From assembly GCA_928212115.1 (NCBI GenBank), contig CAKMRJ010003334.1, positions 3,360,461 to 3,424,460 of the forward strand: 64,000 bases of DNA. The letters run 5' to 3'. The notes below the pieces were generated by a model. The model saw only the letters and a list, made by a program, of their open reading frames with translations. It was not told the DNA's origin and ran no database searches. Source of the DNA: Lactuca virosa (Eukaryota; Streptophyta; Magnoliopsida; Asterales; Asteraceae). A program made the translations under genes and the position numbers. This document shows, piece after piece, positions 44,993-56,790 of this stretch. The first letter of the stretch is position 1. Every line of letters starts with the position of its first letter.

Positions 44993-45273
44993 TCTAAACC
45001 CTGGCGACTATGCAGACTTAGTGCCTAAACCCTGGCGATCATGCAGACTTGGTGCCTAAACCCTGGCGACTATGCAGACTTAGTGCCTAAACCCTGGCGA
45101 TCATGCAGACTTGGTGCCTAAACCCTGGCGACTATGCAGACTTAGTGCCTAAACCTTGGCGACCATGCAGACTTGGTGCCTAAACCTTGGTGATCATGCA
45201 GACTTGGTGCCTAAACCCTGGCGACCATGAAGACTTGGTGCCTTAACCCTGGCGACTATGCAGACTTAGTGCT
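44993..45273 (+). repeat. Nine 31-base tandem repeats in LTR
   Basis: The unit is TAAACCCTGGCGACTATGCAGACTTAGTGCC-like. In the first five copies, odd units read GACTATGCAGACTTAGTGCC and even units GATCATGCAGACTTGGTGCC, giving a 62-base higher-order period. Nine units also occur in the partner LTR (48690-48970). Each joint reads CCTAAACCCTGG, close to the plant telomere word CCCTAAA. Confidence 0.9.
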
Positions 45274-45804
45274 CGTTGAGTAAACCATGGCAACGATGAA
45301 TTTCATGTCGATTCCTTAGGATGATCCTTGGGAATGAATGAACAAGGAATAGCTAATTCTTAGGGTAGATCCTTAAGAGTAAAGAAGATAATGGGGATGG
45401 GTAATTGGGTTGATTGTTTGATGTTTAAACATAATAATTATATTATTATGGGTTGAAAATCCTATGTACTCACCAGGTTTCCCAACCTGACCCACTCAAG
45501 CTTATTTGTATCACAGGTGTCGATATGAAGCTACTTTACACTGAGAGATTTAAAAGAGATGTAGATCACTAGTGTAAATGAATGTAAGTTCTGTTTATGG
45601 TTATGTTTCTGTATTGACGATGACATCCCAAATGTTTTAAAATGAATAAAAATACATTTCTTCGGAAATGCTTTGATGATATATATTTATCATGTTTTTC
45701 TGGGAACAAATTCCGCAACATTTTTATTAAAAGAAGTACTCTGATTTTTATAAAGCATAAACAAAATCGGTCTTTTCTGGCCGTGAAAATGGGGATGTCA
45801 CAGT

Positions 45805-45816
45805 TAGTATCAGAGC
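45805..45816 (+). other. Primer binding site of nested coding-poor element
   Basis: TAGTATCAGAGC differs in one base from the initiator tRNA-Met site and lies two bases after the LTR. Confidence 0.75.
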
Positions 45817-47335
45817 ATTAGTTTAAGAGAACTAGGAATAAGGATTTATTTCTAGTCTTAAACTTAGAATGCTAAGAGATGATCGTGAGGAGTGTGTCTA
45901 ATAAAATTTAGGTAATACACCTGAATTGACACAAGCACTAGCTTATTTAGGGAAAATGCCTAACATGCTTTATGTGATAAATGATTTATGATATGCATTA
46001 TATGATCGGATCTATGGTCTGTTGCCGACCATATCTAGAAACTTTATGTGTTCAGAATTCTAAACGTTTAATTACGGTATTAGAACTGGCATGTAACTTT
46101 TCGGAGTAATAAGGAGGATTACACGTCTAAATCTTCTATATCTATATTCTCGTCTCGATGCGCTGAACGCATGCTTCCGTAAACGTAACGTCATGGTGAA
46201 GGCTCGTAGCAAATTGAGTAAATGGAGGAAATGAAAAGGCTTATGATAGTGAATGACACCTATCGGAACATATCGTAAGAGTGTTATCTTGCCTTTAGAA
46301 TATGTATGGTAAAATAACATTGTGTTTAGAAGAGTACGGCACGTCCGAAGTACACCTTCTATCGGTGAGATGATGGAACGATTGGTGTAATTCCTGAAGT
46401 TGTCCCATCGTATGGAGTTTCCACCGCCAACCGGGTTGAAGTAGAATTAATGATTGAACATACGCATGGAAGAAGTCCTAGTAGAGTCTAGCGAAAATTT
46501 TACGATTGTTTGGACACATTTATATGTGTTAAAAATTGTTTTTTTTTGTGATAATGACTTGGAAAACTACGAGACAATACTTGGGACGAGTATGAGTAGG
46601 TGTGAATGGTAGTAGAGGCCTATACTACCGGAAGCACAGGACTCACACTTGGATCAGGGAAAGTCACAAGGTTACCAAGAAGCTAGTAATTGATTCCGTT
46701 TTGTTCCTGTATGTCGTTACCATCGTTTCGGTAATGACTAAGAAGATGATTGTTATTTCGACCCTAGTGGTCATATCAAATTAAGTCCGGCTACGATGAG
46801 TATGTTACGTGGTTCAGAGAACCAAGTTCGATGTAGCATCTGACTTAAGCCAAGAAGATTGAAGTAAAAGATAATCGAAGCAGTATCGCGCTCATAGTTA
46901 AAAAAATTTGGTAGCTAGAAATGCTACATGCTGCAATGTGATTATATCACATTAGAACACGAAGAAAATTATATTCCATTCCGGAATTTGACTCTAAGAG
47001 ACCTGAGTCTAAGCATTGCAACATACGTTGAGAGGTCATTAGAACGTGACCCATCGGTCTATTATGGAAATCGAATAACTTATCTTAAGTTTGTTAAGAA
47101 GAAGAAGGAGTCTCCAATAAGGATCGGGAGTGTTAATCAAAGGTCATGATTAAAGGTCTAACATGAGACAGAGAGCGGGAGCGAGATCGAGCGCCGCATG
47201 CAGTCAAGAAGTCAAAGAGTTAGATACGCATTCGAAGGAACATAGAAGTTACGATTATTACCTAGGATGAAGAGATAACGTATGGAGTCATTATACAACC
47301 CTGTTTCGTTGATGATTCTGGGACGTAATCATCCT
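45817..47335 (+). other. Short interior of nested coding-poor element
   Basis: No coding frame with recognisable motifs is present on either strand. The start (AGCATTAGTTTAAGAG) resembles leader sequence after the primer site, and the end reaches the polypurine tract. Confidence 0.55.
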
Positions 47336-47349
47336 AAGGGGGAGATAAC
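47336..47349 (+). other. Polypurine tract
   Basis: AAGGGGGAGATAAC directly before TGTAACGCC. Confidence 0.8.
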
Positions 47350-49496
47350 TGTAACGCCTGTAGATCCGGGCTAGTCAATTTAGAGACAATAAGTGTTGAA
47401 AATAACTTTTTGATAGAAGATTATTTAGAAGGATTAATCTTAACCAAGTTATAGTATATGTTACAAGGGTTCCGTACATATAAATAACGCCGAAATCCGA
47501 GTTATAACGAAGGAGTTATCACCTGTCGAAGTTTCGCGACAGAGCCGGCACGGCACCGAGAGACGTAAATAGTGAATTTACGATAGAGCGACTTTTAGCC
47601 TTAGCAATCTAAAACGAAAGTCGTAGAATACGTTAAACTGAGATCGTGCATGAAAAGAACGCCCAAATATGACTTTGTATGAGGAAGTTATGAATTTTGT
47701 AAGATTTGGCTTAGCAGTGCACGACCCGAAAGTAGAATTTTAGTTCGAGCGGTTTTTGGCTTACGCGACCTAAATGAGAGTTAAATAACTGATTAATAGG
47801 AACTCAACGATAAAAAGACAGACGGAAACGGAGTCTGTATCAAGAAGTTACGAATTTTACGCGGACATTTAACACTGTAATCTTCTCATACTATTAAATT
47901 TAAAATCGGTCGAGAATTAGCCGATGGAGTCAAAAGGAAAGTTGTAGATCTTGTCTTTACCTACACGTGGATATAAAGAACGTCAAAAACGGAGTTCGTA
48001 TGTGAAAGTTATAATTTTTAAAGATTGGTTGTTTTACCTGCGTCCGGCGCCACGTGTCAGCACCAGACTTCGCCTTGGAGCCTACGCAAGGCTCACGACG
48101 TGATCACCCTTTCTCACGACGTGAATCGGCCCAGACAGCCTATAAATAGAGGCGCAAATCACCCTCAAAACTCACACCTTTCATACTCTTTCTCTCTCAT
48201 TACCCCCAAACCCTCTTCCCCCTTCCCTAGCACCTCCTAGGTGTTAGAGGCGAGTCCCGGAGCGCCGGAAGGCTCCGAGAAGAAGAGCTTTCGGCTCGGA
48301 AGTTCTGCCCCTGCAGAGCCCGGCTCCTAGCCAAACCCCTGGAAGTGTAATATGCTTACCCTAGATGAATGATTTTATACATGTTTAAATGATTTAAACT
48401 GTATATGTATTTTATATCTACAAAATATGTTGGGTAAAACATGGGTAGATTAGAGATGAGATAAATGATGAGCGATGAAATATGAGATGAATGATGAGCG
48501 ATGACATATGAGTGGTAAATTATGGTGAGAAGCGATGACCTAAGCGATGAGCCAAGCGATGACCCAAGTGTTGGCCCCGTCATTCAGCAGAGTATGGATG
48601 ACAACCACGGACTATTCTAAACAGTCCAGTTGCACACTAGCAGGCTCGCAACCTGTAGGTGTTGTGAACGATGTGCTCACCGGTGTACTCTAAACCCTGG
48701 AGACTATGCAGACTTAGTGCCTAAACCCTGGTGATCATGCAGACTTGGTGCCTAAACCCTGGCGACTATGCAGACTTAGCGCCTAAACCCCGGCGATCAT
48801 GCAGACTTGGTGCCTAAACCCTGGCGACTATGCAGACTTAGTGCCTAAACCTTGGCGACCATGTAGGCTTGGTGCCTAAACCTTGGCGATCATGCAGAGT
48901 TGGTGCCTAAACCCTAGCGACCATGCAGACTTGGTGCCTTAACCCTGGCGACTACGCAGACTTAGTGCTCGTTGAGTAAACCATGGCAACGATGAATTTC
49001 GTGTTGATTCCTTAGGATGATCCTTAGGAATGAATGAACAAGGAATAGCTAATTCTTAGGGTAGATCCTTAAGAGTAAAGAAGATAATGGGGATGGGTAA
49101 TTGGGTTGATTGTTTGATGTTTAAACATAATAATTATATTATTGTGGGTTGAAAACCCTATGTACTCACCAGGTTTCCCAACCTGACCCACTCAAGCTTA
49201 TTTGTATCACAGGTGTCGATATGAAGCTACTTTACACTAATAGATTTAAAAGATATGTAGATCACTAGTGTAAATGAATTTAAGTTCTGTTTATGCTTAT
49301 GTTTCTGTATTGACAATGACATCCCAAATGTTTTAAAATGAATAAAAATACATTTCTTCGGAAATGCTTTGGTAATATATTTATCATGTTTTTCTGGGAA
49401 CAAATTGCGCAACATTTTTATTAAAAGAAGTACTCTGATTTTTATAAAGCATAAACAAAATCGGTCTTTTCTAACCGTGAAAATGGGGATGTCACA
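47350..49496 (+). repeat. 3' LTR of nested coding-poor element
   Basis: It matches 43123-45802 with a ~505-base internal deletion after GCTTACCCT (near 48358), a missing 35-base tandem copy and scattered substitutions (about 6 in the first 80 bases). It keeps the palindromes, a TATAAATA box and nine 31-base units. Confidence 0.9.
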
Positions 49497-50403
49497 CCAT
49501 AGTTGACTGCCATCTGGGCCTTGACCACGTACGCGATGCGCACTTAGATTACGCAGGGCGTACGCCCAGATCTACCAAACTTCATTAAGTGCTTAATGTG
49601 ATAAGTCCTTACGTCCAACTTCCAGATCCAAGGCTAAAATACCCTCCATAGTCATAAGGTTTCCAACTTTACGAATTTGCATGTCCATTAAAAGCTTAAC
49701 TCAACATCTTAATCCATTAAGACCCTCTAAATGATGCATTGAATAAAACCAACTATTTAGACCCAATTTTTATGACTTAAGACCCTTCCTAGGGTCTGAA
49801 AGGACAACTTAATGGGTCAAGAACATGCTATGTTCATGAGTCACCACATTTAGGACAAAAGGAACCAAAAATCAAACCCAACACAAGATCTAAATGAAAC
49901 TTCACCAAGTTTAGAACTTTATACCTCCAAATTATGCCATAACATGGTGAGACTCTAGATCTAAAGAGCTCCACTCCTCCAAGATGGCCTCTTCTTCCTT
50001 CCTTCTTCTTCAAAGGCACAAGAACACACTCACTCAAGCTTAGAACTGTTTCACAAGATGGATTAGGGTTGCAAAAACATTTAAAGAGGATGGAGGCTGA
50101 TGAAGTGAAGGGAAATGAGGCTATGACAGGGTTTAAATATGAGCCAAATGCTAAAAATTAGGGTTTGCATGCCTGGCACATACGCCCTCCGTACAGATGT
50201 ACGCCCAGTATACTAGGGTGTGCCCTAGTACGCTCAGCGTACATACGTACGCATGACGTACTCCCCCCCACCCACATCCCAAACTATGAAAATGCCACTA
50301 GGGCCTATTTTGCACTCTTTCTTTTACTTAGGGACCAAAATGCAATAAATCTCAATATAAGGGTCAATAATGAAAGTGCCTCAAAACAAGATGTTACACG
50401 AAG

Positions 50404-50911
50404 CATGTGGTATTAAGAGTTGAAGGGTATATGGGATAAAGAATGCAACGTTTCAAATAAGTCCTAAAAGTAGGATTATAAATAAAGAATTGAATTTGGT
50501 TTTGAATTAAAGAATTATAAACGTCGAAGCTTTGTACTAATCAAAAGACCAAATACATTATAACATGTAAAATGGGGATGAAATTACAATTTTATTAAGA
50601 ATGAAATTTAAGTGTTAACGATTATGAAACAAGTCATTATATGGTTAATAATTAGATATGTATGATGTTCATTAAAAGTGACATCGAGCAAAGGGTTTAG
50701 CACTTGAAAATTACTACTAGAAAATAGCAAAGTAAATTGCTATAATGAAAAAAATATAGTTGAAGTGAGCTTGAAAACGGATCATGGAAGCATATTCTAG
50801 GACAGATGCGAGAAACGAAAGTCAAAATGATGATCTTGTAGTTTATGAAAAGGTTCCAATGACAGAATCTTCTTTACAATCACTCCCTCCTTAAGAAGAT
50901 TCCGTTATCAC
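50404..50911. other. AT-rich DNA without visible gene
   Basis: Nothing supported in either strand before the fold-back. Confidence 0.5.
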
Positions 50912-50934
50912 AAAAATGAATGATCCAAATCCTA

Positions 50935-51269
50935 TTCTAATGATCACAAAATAATTTCCAAATATCATTTTATAATATAACAAGACATTAACCAAACTTA
51001 GTGCTTAAACTTTTATAACTTTTATCACTTTTGACCACATTTTCCTTTTTCATTAAAACTCAATACATAACTTTTCATTAAAAAATTAAGAGATGTTACA
51101 ATTCGTAACATCCCTAAAATTTTAAATGAAAAGTGATGTATTGAATTTTAATGAAAAATGAAAATTTGGTCAAAAGTGATAAAAATTATGAAAAGTTAAT
51201 CACTAAGTTTGGTTGATGTCTTGTTATATGATAAAATGATCTTTGAAAATTGTTTTGTGATCATTAGAA
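50935..51269. repeat. Long fold-back inverted repeat
   Basis: Two arms of 165 bases (50935-51099 and 51105-51269) pair around a 5-base loop AATTC. Pairing with a few mismatches or small gaps extends outward to about 50912 and 51290. The loop flanks read GATGTTAC and GTAACATC, like retroelement LTR ends meeting head to head. No frame is present. Confidence 0.85.
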
Positions 51270-51290
51270 CATGGTTTTGATCATTGATTG

Positions 51291-52749
51291 TGTAATTTTT
51301 GTTAAAAGAGTAAAAATGGAAGAATTGGCTAAGTACTAAAATTTGTAGACTAGAACGCGACACATAATCTTAGATAACGTAACGCATAGAGGCTTTTTTC
51401 ATGTCAAATGGTGTTGTACATTGCTATAATAGGAAAGCATAACATATTATGTAAAACACAACACCTAAAGTGCTATTACACGACGTGTTCGAAGTACGAA
51501 CCGAACAGAAAGAAGCGTACATGCAAGGCATGCACATGGGCCGACACATCACAACTTAAATACTTACAAAACACGTACATAGGGGTTACGTTGCGTACCC
51601 TAGCTTCAGATAAAAGCCTTATCATGTTCTTAATCGGTCATTTGTTATTTTATCCATTGGAGAGACCCATGAAAAAGATAAACATTTTGAATTTGAGCCA
51701 AGAATTCAGGCTACAATCACGGATTTGCAGGGAGGAGCAAGAATCATGCAAATTGAAGTGAATCAAGGTATCCTCTTCCTTCCCTTTCATAAATATATGT
51801 GATTCCTTAATGATGGAATTATAAAAATTTCTAGAAATTGGTTCAAATATTATGAATCTCTAGTACTCATGATTTTTTTCTAATTAAAGTTTTAACTTTT
51901 TTACTTTTAGCTAAAATACAAATTTCAACTAACAGTTATTAGCTATTTTTGTCAAACATATCATCTGACTATGTTGACTTTGTTGCCATACTAATTAAAA
52001 AGTTCGATAGTAGATCAAAGAACTATGGTCTAGTTAAAAATTTTAAAAATTAGTTGTTACGTGATAAACATGATTTTTGTTTAAAAAAATAACAAATAAA
52101 CTAGATGAAATAATTAAAATAACATAAAACAATATGTACAATAATGATTCAATTTCATAAGATAAATATATAGTACATGTTAATAAATAAAAGTAAATAG
52201 TATCTTCTTTTGATTATACATATTTTAGTAAAAGAAATGAAGGTACAATCATATTATTATATATATATTAAAGTTGTGGAAGAAAGGAATAGTAAACTTG
52301 GGATACTTTGTCCAAGTTTGGTTTCTTGATTTACATATCCGGTCCCTGTACTTCTTTAATTAATTTATTCATGTCCTTTTGTTTGTGTTCCATTCAACTT
52401 CCCATTTTTTTGGCAGAATTGGTCCCTGTATTATTGTTGGAAGTTAGGAATACTAAATTTGGATGTTTTTTGGCAACTTTGGTCATTATTCTTTACCCAT
52501 TTTGACACTTTTGGTCCTTGCAATCAATATTTTTACAATTTTTGGAACCTTTTAATATTTAAAGTTTGGCCACAAAACTTTAACGGTTTGACAACTTTGA
52601 TCCCTTTTCTAAAAAGTTGCTAATTTCTACCCCTTTAATTCTTTAGCCATTTTCACACTTCTGGTCCTTAAAGTCAAAACTTTTACATTTTTTGTCTGGG
52701 GCAAAGCCCGGACTTTTCATCCTTGCACTTTCTATGTCTGTCATATTTA
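51291..52749. other. AT-rich DNA without supported gene; later part probably Helitron body
   Basis: A 117-codon frame at 51408-51761 has no recognisable motif and no relatives that I can name. From about 52310 the sequence is rich in GGTCCCTGTA and TTTTGACACTTTTGGTCCTT words and leads into the Helitron 3' end. Confidence 0.35.
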
Positions 52750-52809
52750 TCAATTCGGAAACAACATTGAAAGCTTCTAGCCCCCGCGTAGCGGGGGTAA
52801 CCTTTCTAG
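52750..52809 (+). mobile_element. Helitron 3' end
   Basis: The hairpin CCCCCGCGTAGCGGGGG (52781-52797, 7-base stem) is followed 8 bases later by CTAG at 52806-52809 and then T. This is the plant Helitron 3' pattern (hairpin, then CTRR, inserted before T). The 5' TC end was not located; the body lies to the left. Confidence 0.75.
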
Positions 52810-52837
52810 TTCATAATATTATTAAGTATTTTTTGAA

Positions 52838-52845
52838 TCTAAAAC
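52838..52845. other. Target-site duplication TCTAAAAC, left
   Basis: It matches 53433-53440 and bounds the MITE. Confidence 0.85.
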
Positions 52846-53432
52846 AAAGGTTGTAGAACTCGCTACTCAGTACCTGTTCGGCCGACTACCGAGTAGCGAG
52901 TAATGGGGAGTAATCGGGGAGTATTCGGATTTGTTAAATCATGTAGAAATATTTTTAGGGAAATTATATATATCAAAATCATAAGTAGAACTCGCTACTC
53001 GGTACCTGTTCGGCCAACTACGAGTAGCGAGTAATGGGGAGTAATCGGGGAGTACTCGGATTTGTTAAATCATGTAGAAATATTTTTAGGGAAATTATAT
53101 ATGTCAAAATCATAAGTTGATTGAAATATATAATAAAATTAGATACATGTGAATACGCAAAAACTAAAATACACACAATGGATTCACTTTGTGAATAATT
53201 ACTAAAAAACTAAGATATATATGTAGTAATAATCACATGTGTGTGTGTTAAATAATAAATCATAGTGTATATTATACATATTAATCACCGACTTTGTCGA
53301 GTTTTACAACATTGTTCGCTTCAGTAAGGGGCCGATCATGGCGTACTTGAATTCTGTAACTCGTCTTGGTAAGGGCCGAATAGGGAGTACTCGGCTGAGT
53401 AATCGGTCATCTCGGTGAGTTTTACAACACTG
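52846..53432. mobile_element. hAT-like MITE with duplicated end
   Basis: Left end AAAGGTTGTAGAACTC and reversed right end CAGTGTTGTAAAACTC agree at 12 of 16 places, flanked by a perfect 8-bp duplication TCTAAAAC. The left 132 bases (52853-52984) are repeated in tandem (52985-53115). The subterminal words ACTCGGTACC, CGAGTAGCGAGTAAT and GAGTACTCGG recur. No frame. Confidence 0.8.
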
Positions 53433-53440
53433 TCTAAAAC

Positions 53441-53882
53441 CATGTCATCACGATTATATTTAAATAAAATACGGCTATATAACAGTCGTATAAATGTCAT
53501 ATTAATATATTTAACATAATTGGCTAGCAACTTACATGAAATTTTTTTCTATAAACTAGTGATCTTAACATACCATAAAGCTTAAGTAAAATTAATAAAA
53601 AAAATATGTTATTCTTTTATAGTTATAATCATTATTTCATTTATAGAAATAATTTTACAATCGTAAAAATTTTAAAATTTTTTTTTTTTGAAAACTTAAA
53701 AGAGAAAGAGAGTCCACATATTTAATGCGATTTAAAATGTATACATAATTGATATTTTAATATTAGAACATTATTTTTAATATTCTTTTATTTTATTAAA
53801 CACAACAATCATGACACGTAATTACTTGTTTTTATAATTAAAACGGATATATTTTAGGGGTAATTCAATATTTGTTAAATAA
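53441..53882. other. AT-rich spacer
   Basis: No gene or repeat supported apart from poly-A and poly-T runs near 53670-53690. Confidence 0.5.
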
Positions 53883-53960
53883 CTAGAAAGTTCCCCCCGC
53901 ATTGCGGGGAGCGGAAGGTGTTGTTTTTGCGTGAAAGTAAAGTACATTGCATAAGTTGTT
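53883..53960 (-). mobile_element. Helitron 3' end, opposite orientation
   Basis: On the minus strand the hairpin CCCCGCAATGCGGGG (53895-53909) is followed by GGAACTTTCTAG, the CTAG lying at 53883-53886, then T. The body extends towards higher coordinates (CGCAAAAACAACACC before the hairpin on the minus strand). Its 5' end was not found. Confidence 0.75.
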
Positions 53961-55279
53961 AGCGACAATAAAGTACGTTGCCATTGTAGGAGATTTGTCC
54001 ATTTACAAACGTGTAAATACAATCCAATAATTGGATAGAATTTTTACAGGACCATGTGTTAATAAGAAAAGATATCAAAGTGTTGTAGTATGCTATAAAA
54101 AAAAGAATAAAAAAAATGTACATTGCTAAATTGAAAGAGATCATAGAGGCTGGAAAAGACTAAACACTAAAAACCAACGTGCTCATGCCTATAAAAACAA
54201 AAAAAAGTAATGTATAATAAAAATCATATAAATTAATATATAATCATTATAAATCCATATTTCATAAATAAAAATCGTTAAATATTTAATAGAAATCATA
54301 TTTACAAGCATGTGAAGGTAAGGTCCCTTCTCATTTTCAACACAATGACCATATTTTTTATTATGGCAGATCCTTTATAACGAACATTTAAATACCCACA
54401 ACTATCAATACATAAAACAAAAAATTATTGCAACAATATTGCACTTGATTTGACAAAAAAAATGTTTTTTACTTCAAATCAATGAATATATTAACACAAT
54501 TTCAGTCAAAACTCATGGTAAATACATAAGCTACAACTTTATGTAAAATCATATAATAAAAAGAACACATACACTTCCATACTCTATAAATCTGAGGGTG
54601 ATTGAGGTTGCGGTGGCTAAATGGCCCAGAAACTCGGATTAGATGTCATACATTCATCTTTCAATATCTTTTCCCGGGACAATATCAACCAAAGTGGATT
54701 TGCCAAACTGTGGAGTAATATGTCCCAACAAAGTAAATTAAGTACAAGGACCAGATTACACATAAATGTACATATTAGATGACACACATATAGACATAAA
54801 TTCATATCATATCACACAGATACTAATCAGATATCAGATTATATACACATACAATTACAACCATTAGTTTCAACCTATGAGAAGACCATTGGGTGCAGCA
54901 TGGTGAAAGAAAGTGAAATCAGGTGTGGGTTGAAAGTCAACATAAAACATGGAAACAAATTCATAATCTCTAATATAACACCTGTGAACAACATTTGTAC
55001 CTTTATTTTTCCATTTATCAACCTTGTCTGTGATCAACAGTTGGGTCGTAGGGTTATCATAATCTTATCAATGGGGAAGATTCAGCTATCGCTTCCTTGT
55101 AGAATTATCTATCTCCAAAAAACCAACAACAACAATCGGTTTTTCTGAAATGGAAAGAAAAGTGTAGAAAGAAAGCACAAAATTACCAACCTCAGAGCAG
55201 AACCTCAACGAAGATGATGGACAAGACGGAAAATCAAGGACTGGAATGGCAATTTCAATACAATTTAGACGAAGACGGT
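53961..55279. other. Helitron body or unique DNA without recognised gene
   Basis: No frame with a motif. Around 54860-55270 the composition is less AT-rich and might hold host-derived pieces carried by the Helitron, but I recognise none. Confidence 0.3.
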
Positions 55280-56670
55280 TGTCACACCCCAAAACCGGAA
55301 CGGCGGAAACGTTCTGGGGCGGAGGACGTCATGTACAGTATCATAACAATGCAAAATAGTAAATAAGCAACAATATCATCCATTGCACTAATAGTATAAT
55401 TTCATACAAGTGTGTTCTTTAATAGTAATAAGACACCAAAAATGAATAATCAAAATAAAAGACGAGTCTTGAAGATGCTCCGTCTTCTCAAAACCTGGCA
55501 TCGGTACCTGTCTACTGACGACCTGAGAATACAAGTTATTTTGAAAGCGTAGATCAGCATTTAAGCTGGTGAGTTCATAAGTATTTAATGTCAATGTTTG
55601 TATAAGTTTGAATGTAAATGTTTGTAAAAGTTCAATGTAAATGTTTGTACATGTTTAAAAACCCCTAGAAAATCCCATATTTCCTACTAGTATAAAAAGT
55701 AGTCTTCTGTCAAGACCCAACTGTTTTGAATGTTTGTTTCTCTATAAAAGTGGATGTTTTTCCCCTAGTTTATAACTATCTTAACTCGAAAATAGCTTGC
55801 ATTGACTTTCAAGTAGAACTGTCACTATATAAAAGTAATGGGAAAAGTAAGTACTCAGGGGTCTTCAGAATTGACAACCTGCAGTACTAATTACCTGAAA
55901 ACATATTTGTTTTATTAAGGTCATAATGTGATGATTCTGGGAAACAAGGGTGACTTCCGCAACGAATTGCTAGGTCGTAATATCCACATTAAAGTTATAT
56001 GATCATGTATACCCAATTTATTATCACCTTTTGTTTAGAACAATGCGTTAGTGATCATTGGTATAGTTAGATCCTGTAGTTGTTCCATGCTATAGCATCT
56101 TAGTATGTTCGTTCTGTTATAGTATCTTAGTATGTACTTGTATATGATAGTATTCTCTGTGTGTACTGTTATATGATAGTATTCTCTGTGTGTACTTGTA
56201 TATGATAGTATTCTCTGTGTGTACTTGTATATGATAGTATTCTCTATTGTAGTATTCTCTGTTATAGTATTCTCTGTCTAATATTTGTTTATGATAGTAT
56301 TCTCCTAAACTATACCTATAATAGCTTACTAATAATTTCTGTTATAGTATTCTTCTTTGTAGTATTTGAATGATTGACTCGTACTTTTATATCTACATAT
56401 GTATACATAATATATAACTAATGTTTAGACGACCTTCGGACAACTAACCGATTACTCTAAGTACACATTCAAACAAGAAAAAGGAAATAAAGTGGGTTAG
56501 CAGTTCTAAGTCCTTTAAACATTACTTACATAACTATACATATATAGACATGCATTTGACGATATATAAGTTAAAAAGGAAGTTTTGTAAAACCTTTTGA
56601 AGAGTTTAATAATAAATATTGATGACTTGATGTCAATTTATAAAATGATTTAAAAGTAGTTTGTTTGATA

Positions 56671-56790
56671 ACACAGTTTGAAGTATATGAAATCCTATTG
56701 TTTGAAACACAGTTTGAAGTATATCAAATCCTATTGTTTGAAACACAGTTTGAAGTATATGAAATCCTATTGTTTGAAACACAGTTATAA
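56671..56790. repeat. 36-base tandem repeat in LTR
   Basis: Units starting ACACAGTTTGAAGTATATGA begin at 56671, 56707 and 56743, with a partial unit at 56779. Confidence 0.85.

Larger units (their letters stand above)
43123..45802 (+). repeat. 5' LTR of nested coding-poor element
   Basis: It starts TGTAACGCCTGTAG and ends GATGTCACA, 2,680 bases. It has a tandem copy of about 35 bases (43369-43438, around TTAGCAATCTAAACGAAAG) and about 505 bases (near 44174-44678) that the other LTR lacks. It carries nine 31-base tandem units at 44993-45273. Confidence 0.9.
43123..49496 (+). mobile_element. Second coding-poor LTR element, nested in the LTR of the first
   Basis: LTRs at 43123-45802 and 47350-49496, CCATA duplication, primer site and polypurine tract define the unit, total 6,374 bases. 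The 1.5-kb interior has no retroelement protein motif; the best frame (46928-47149) resembles nothing I know. Its LTRs are unusually large relative to the interior. It would depend on another element's enzymes. Confidence 0.9.
37756..50398 (-). mobile_element. Large LTR element without recognisable proteins, minus strand
   Basis: LTRs at 37756-39624 and 42077-50398 (the latter split by another element at 43123-49496), CGAAG duplication, primer site and polypurine tract define the unit. The interior of about 2.45 kb (39625-42076) shows no gag, protease, polymerase or integrase motif on either strand, so it would rely on proteins from elsewhere (LARD-like). Without the insertion its length is about 6.3 kb. 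Confidence 0.85.
42077..50398 (-). repeat. 5' LTR of outer non-coding LTR element, split by insertion
   Basis: The two halves are 42077-43122 and 49502-50398, together about 1.94 kb, and align with 37756-39624. The terminal base on the primer side has changed (AGTAACACC for TGTAACACC). CCATA duplicates flank the inserted element. Confidence 0.85.

Noticed and set aside
45000..45275. Interstitial telomere repeat
   Set aside because: The unit is 31 bases and only its joint resembles CCCTAAA; there is no run of the 7-base telomere repeat.
46928..47149. 73-codon frame in the coding-poor LTR element
   Set aside because: No gag, protease or envelope signature; length expected by chance in 1.5 kb.
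43118..49501. Possibility that the two 2-kb repeats are a segmental duplication
   Set aside because: CCATA duplication, primer site and polypurine tract show they are LTRs of one element.
50700..50760. CACTA-like end near TTACTACTAGAAAATAGC
   Set aside because: No partner end or duplication found nearby.
51408..51761. 117-codon frame with several cysteines
   Set aside because: No recognisable motif, no promoter or splice context and AT-rich surroundings. Kept only as part of the spacer description.
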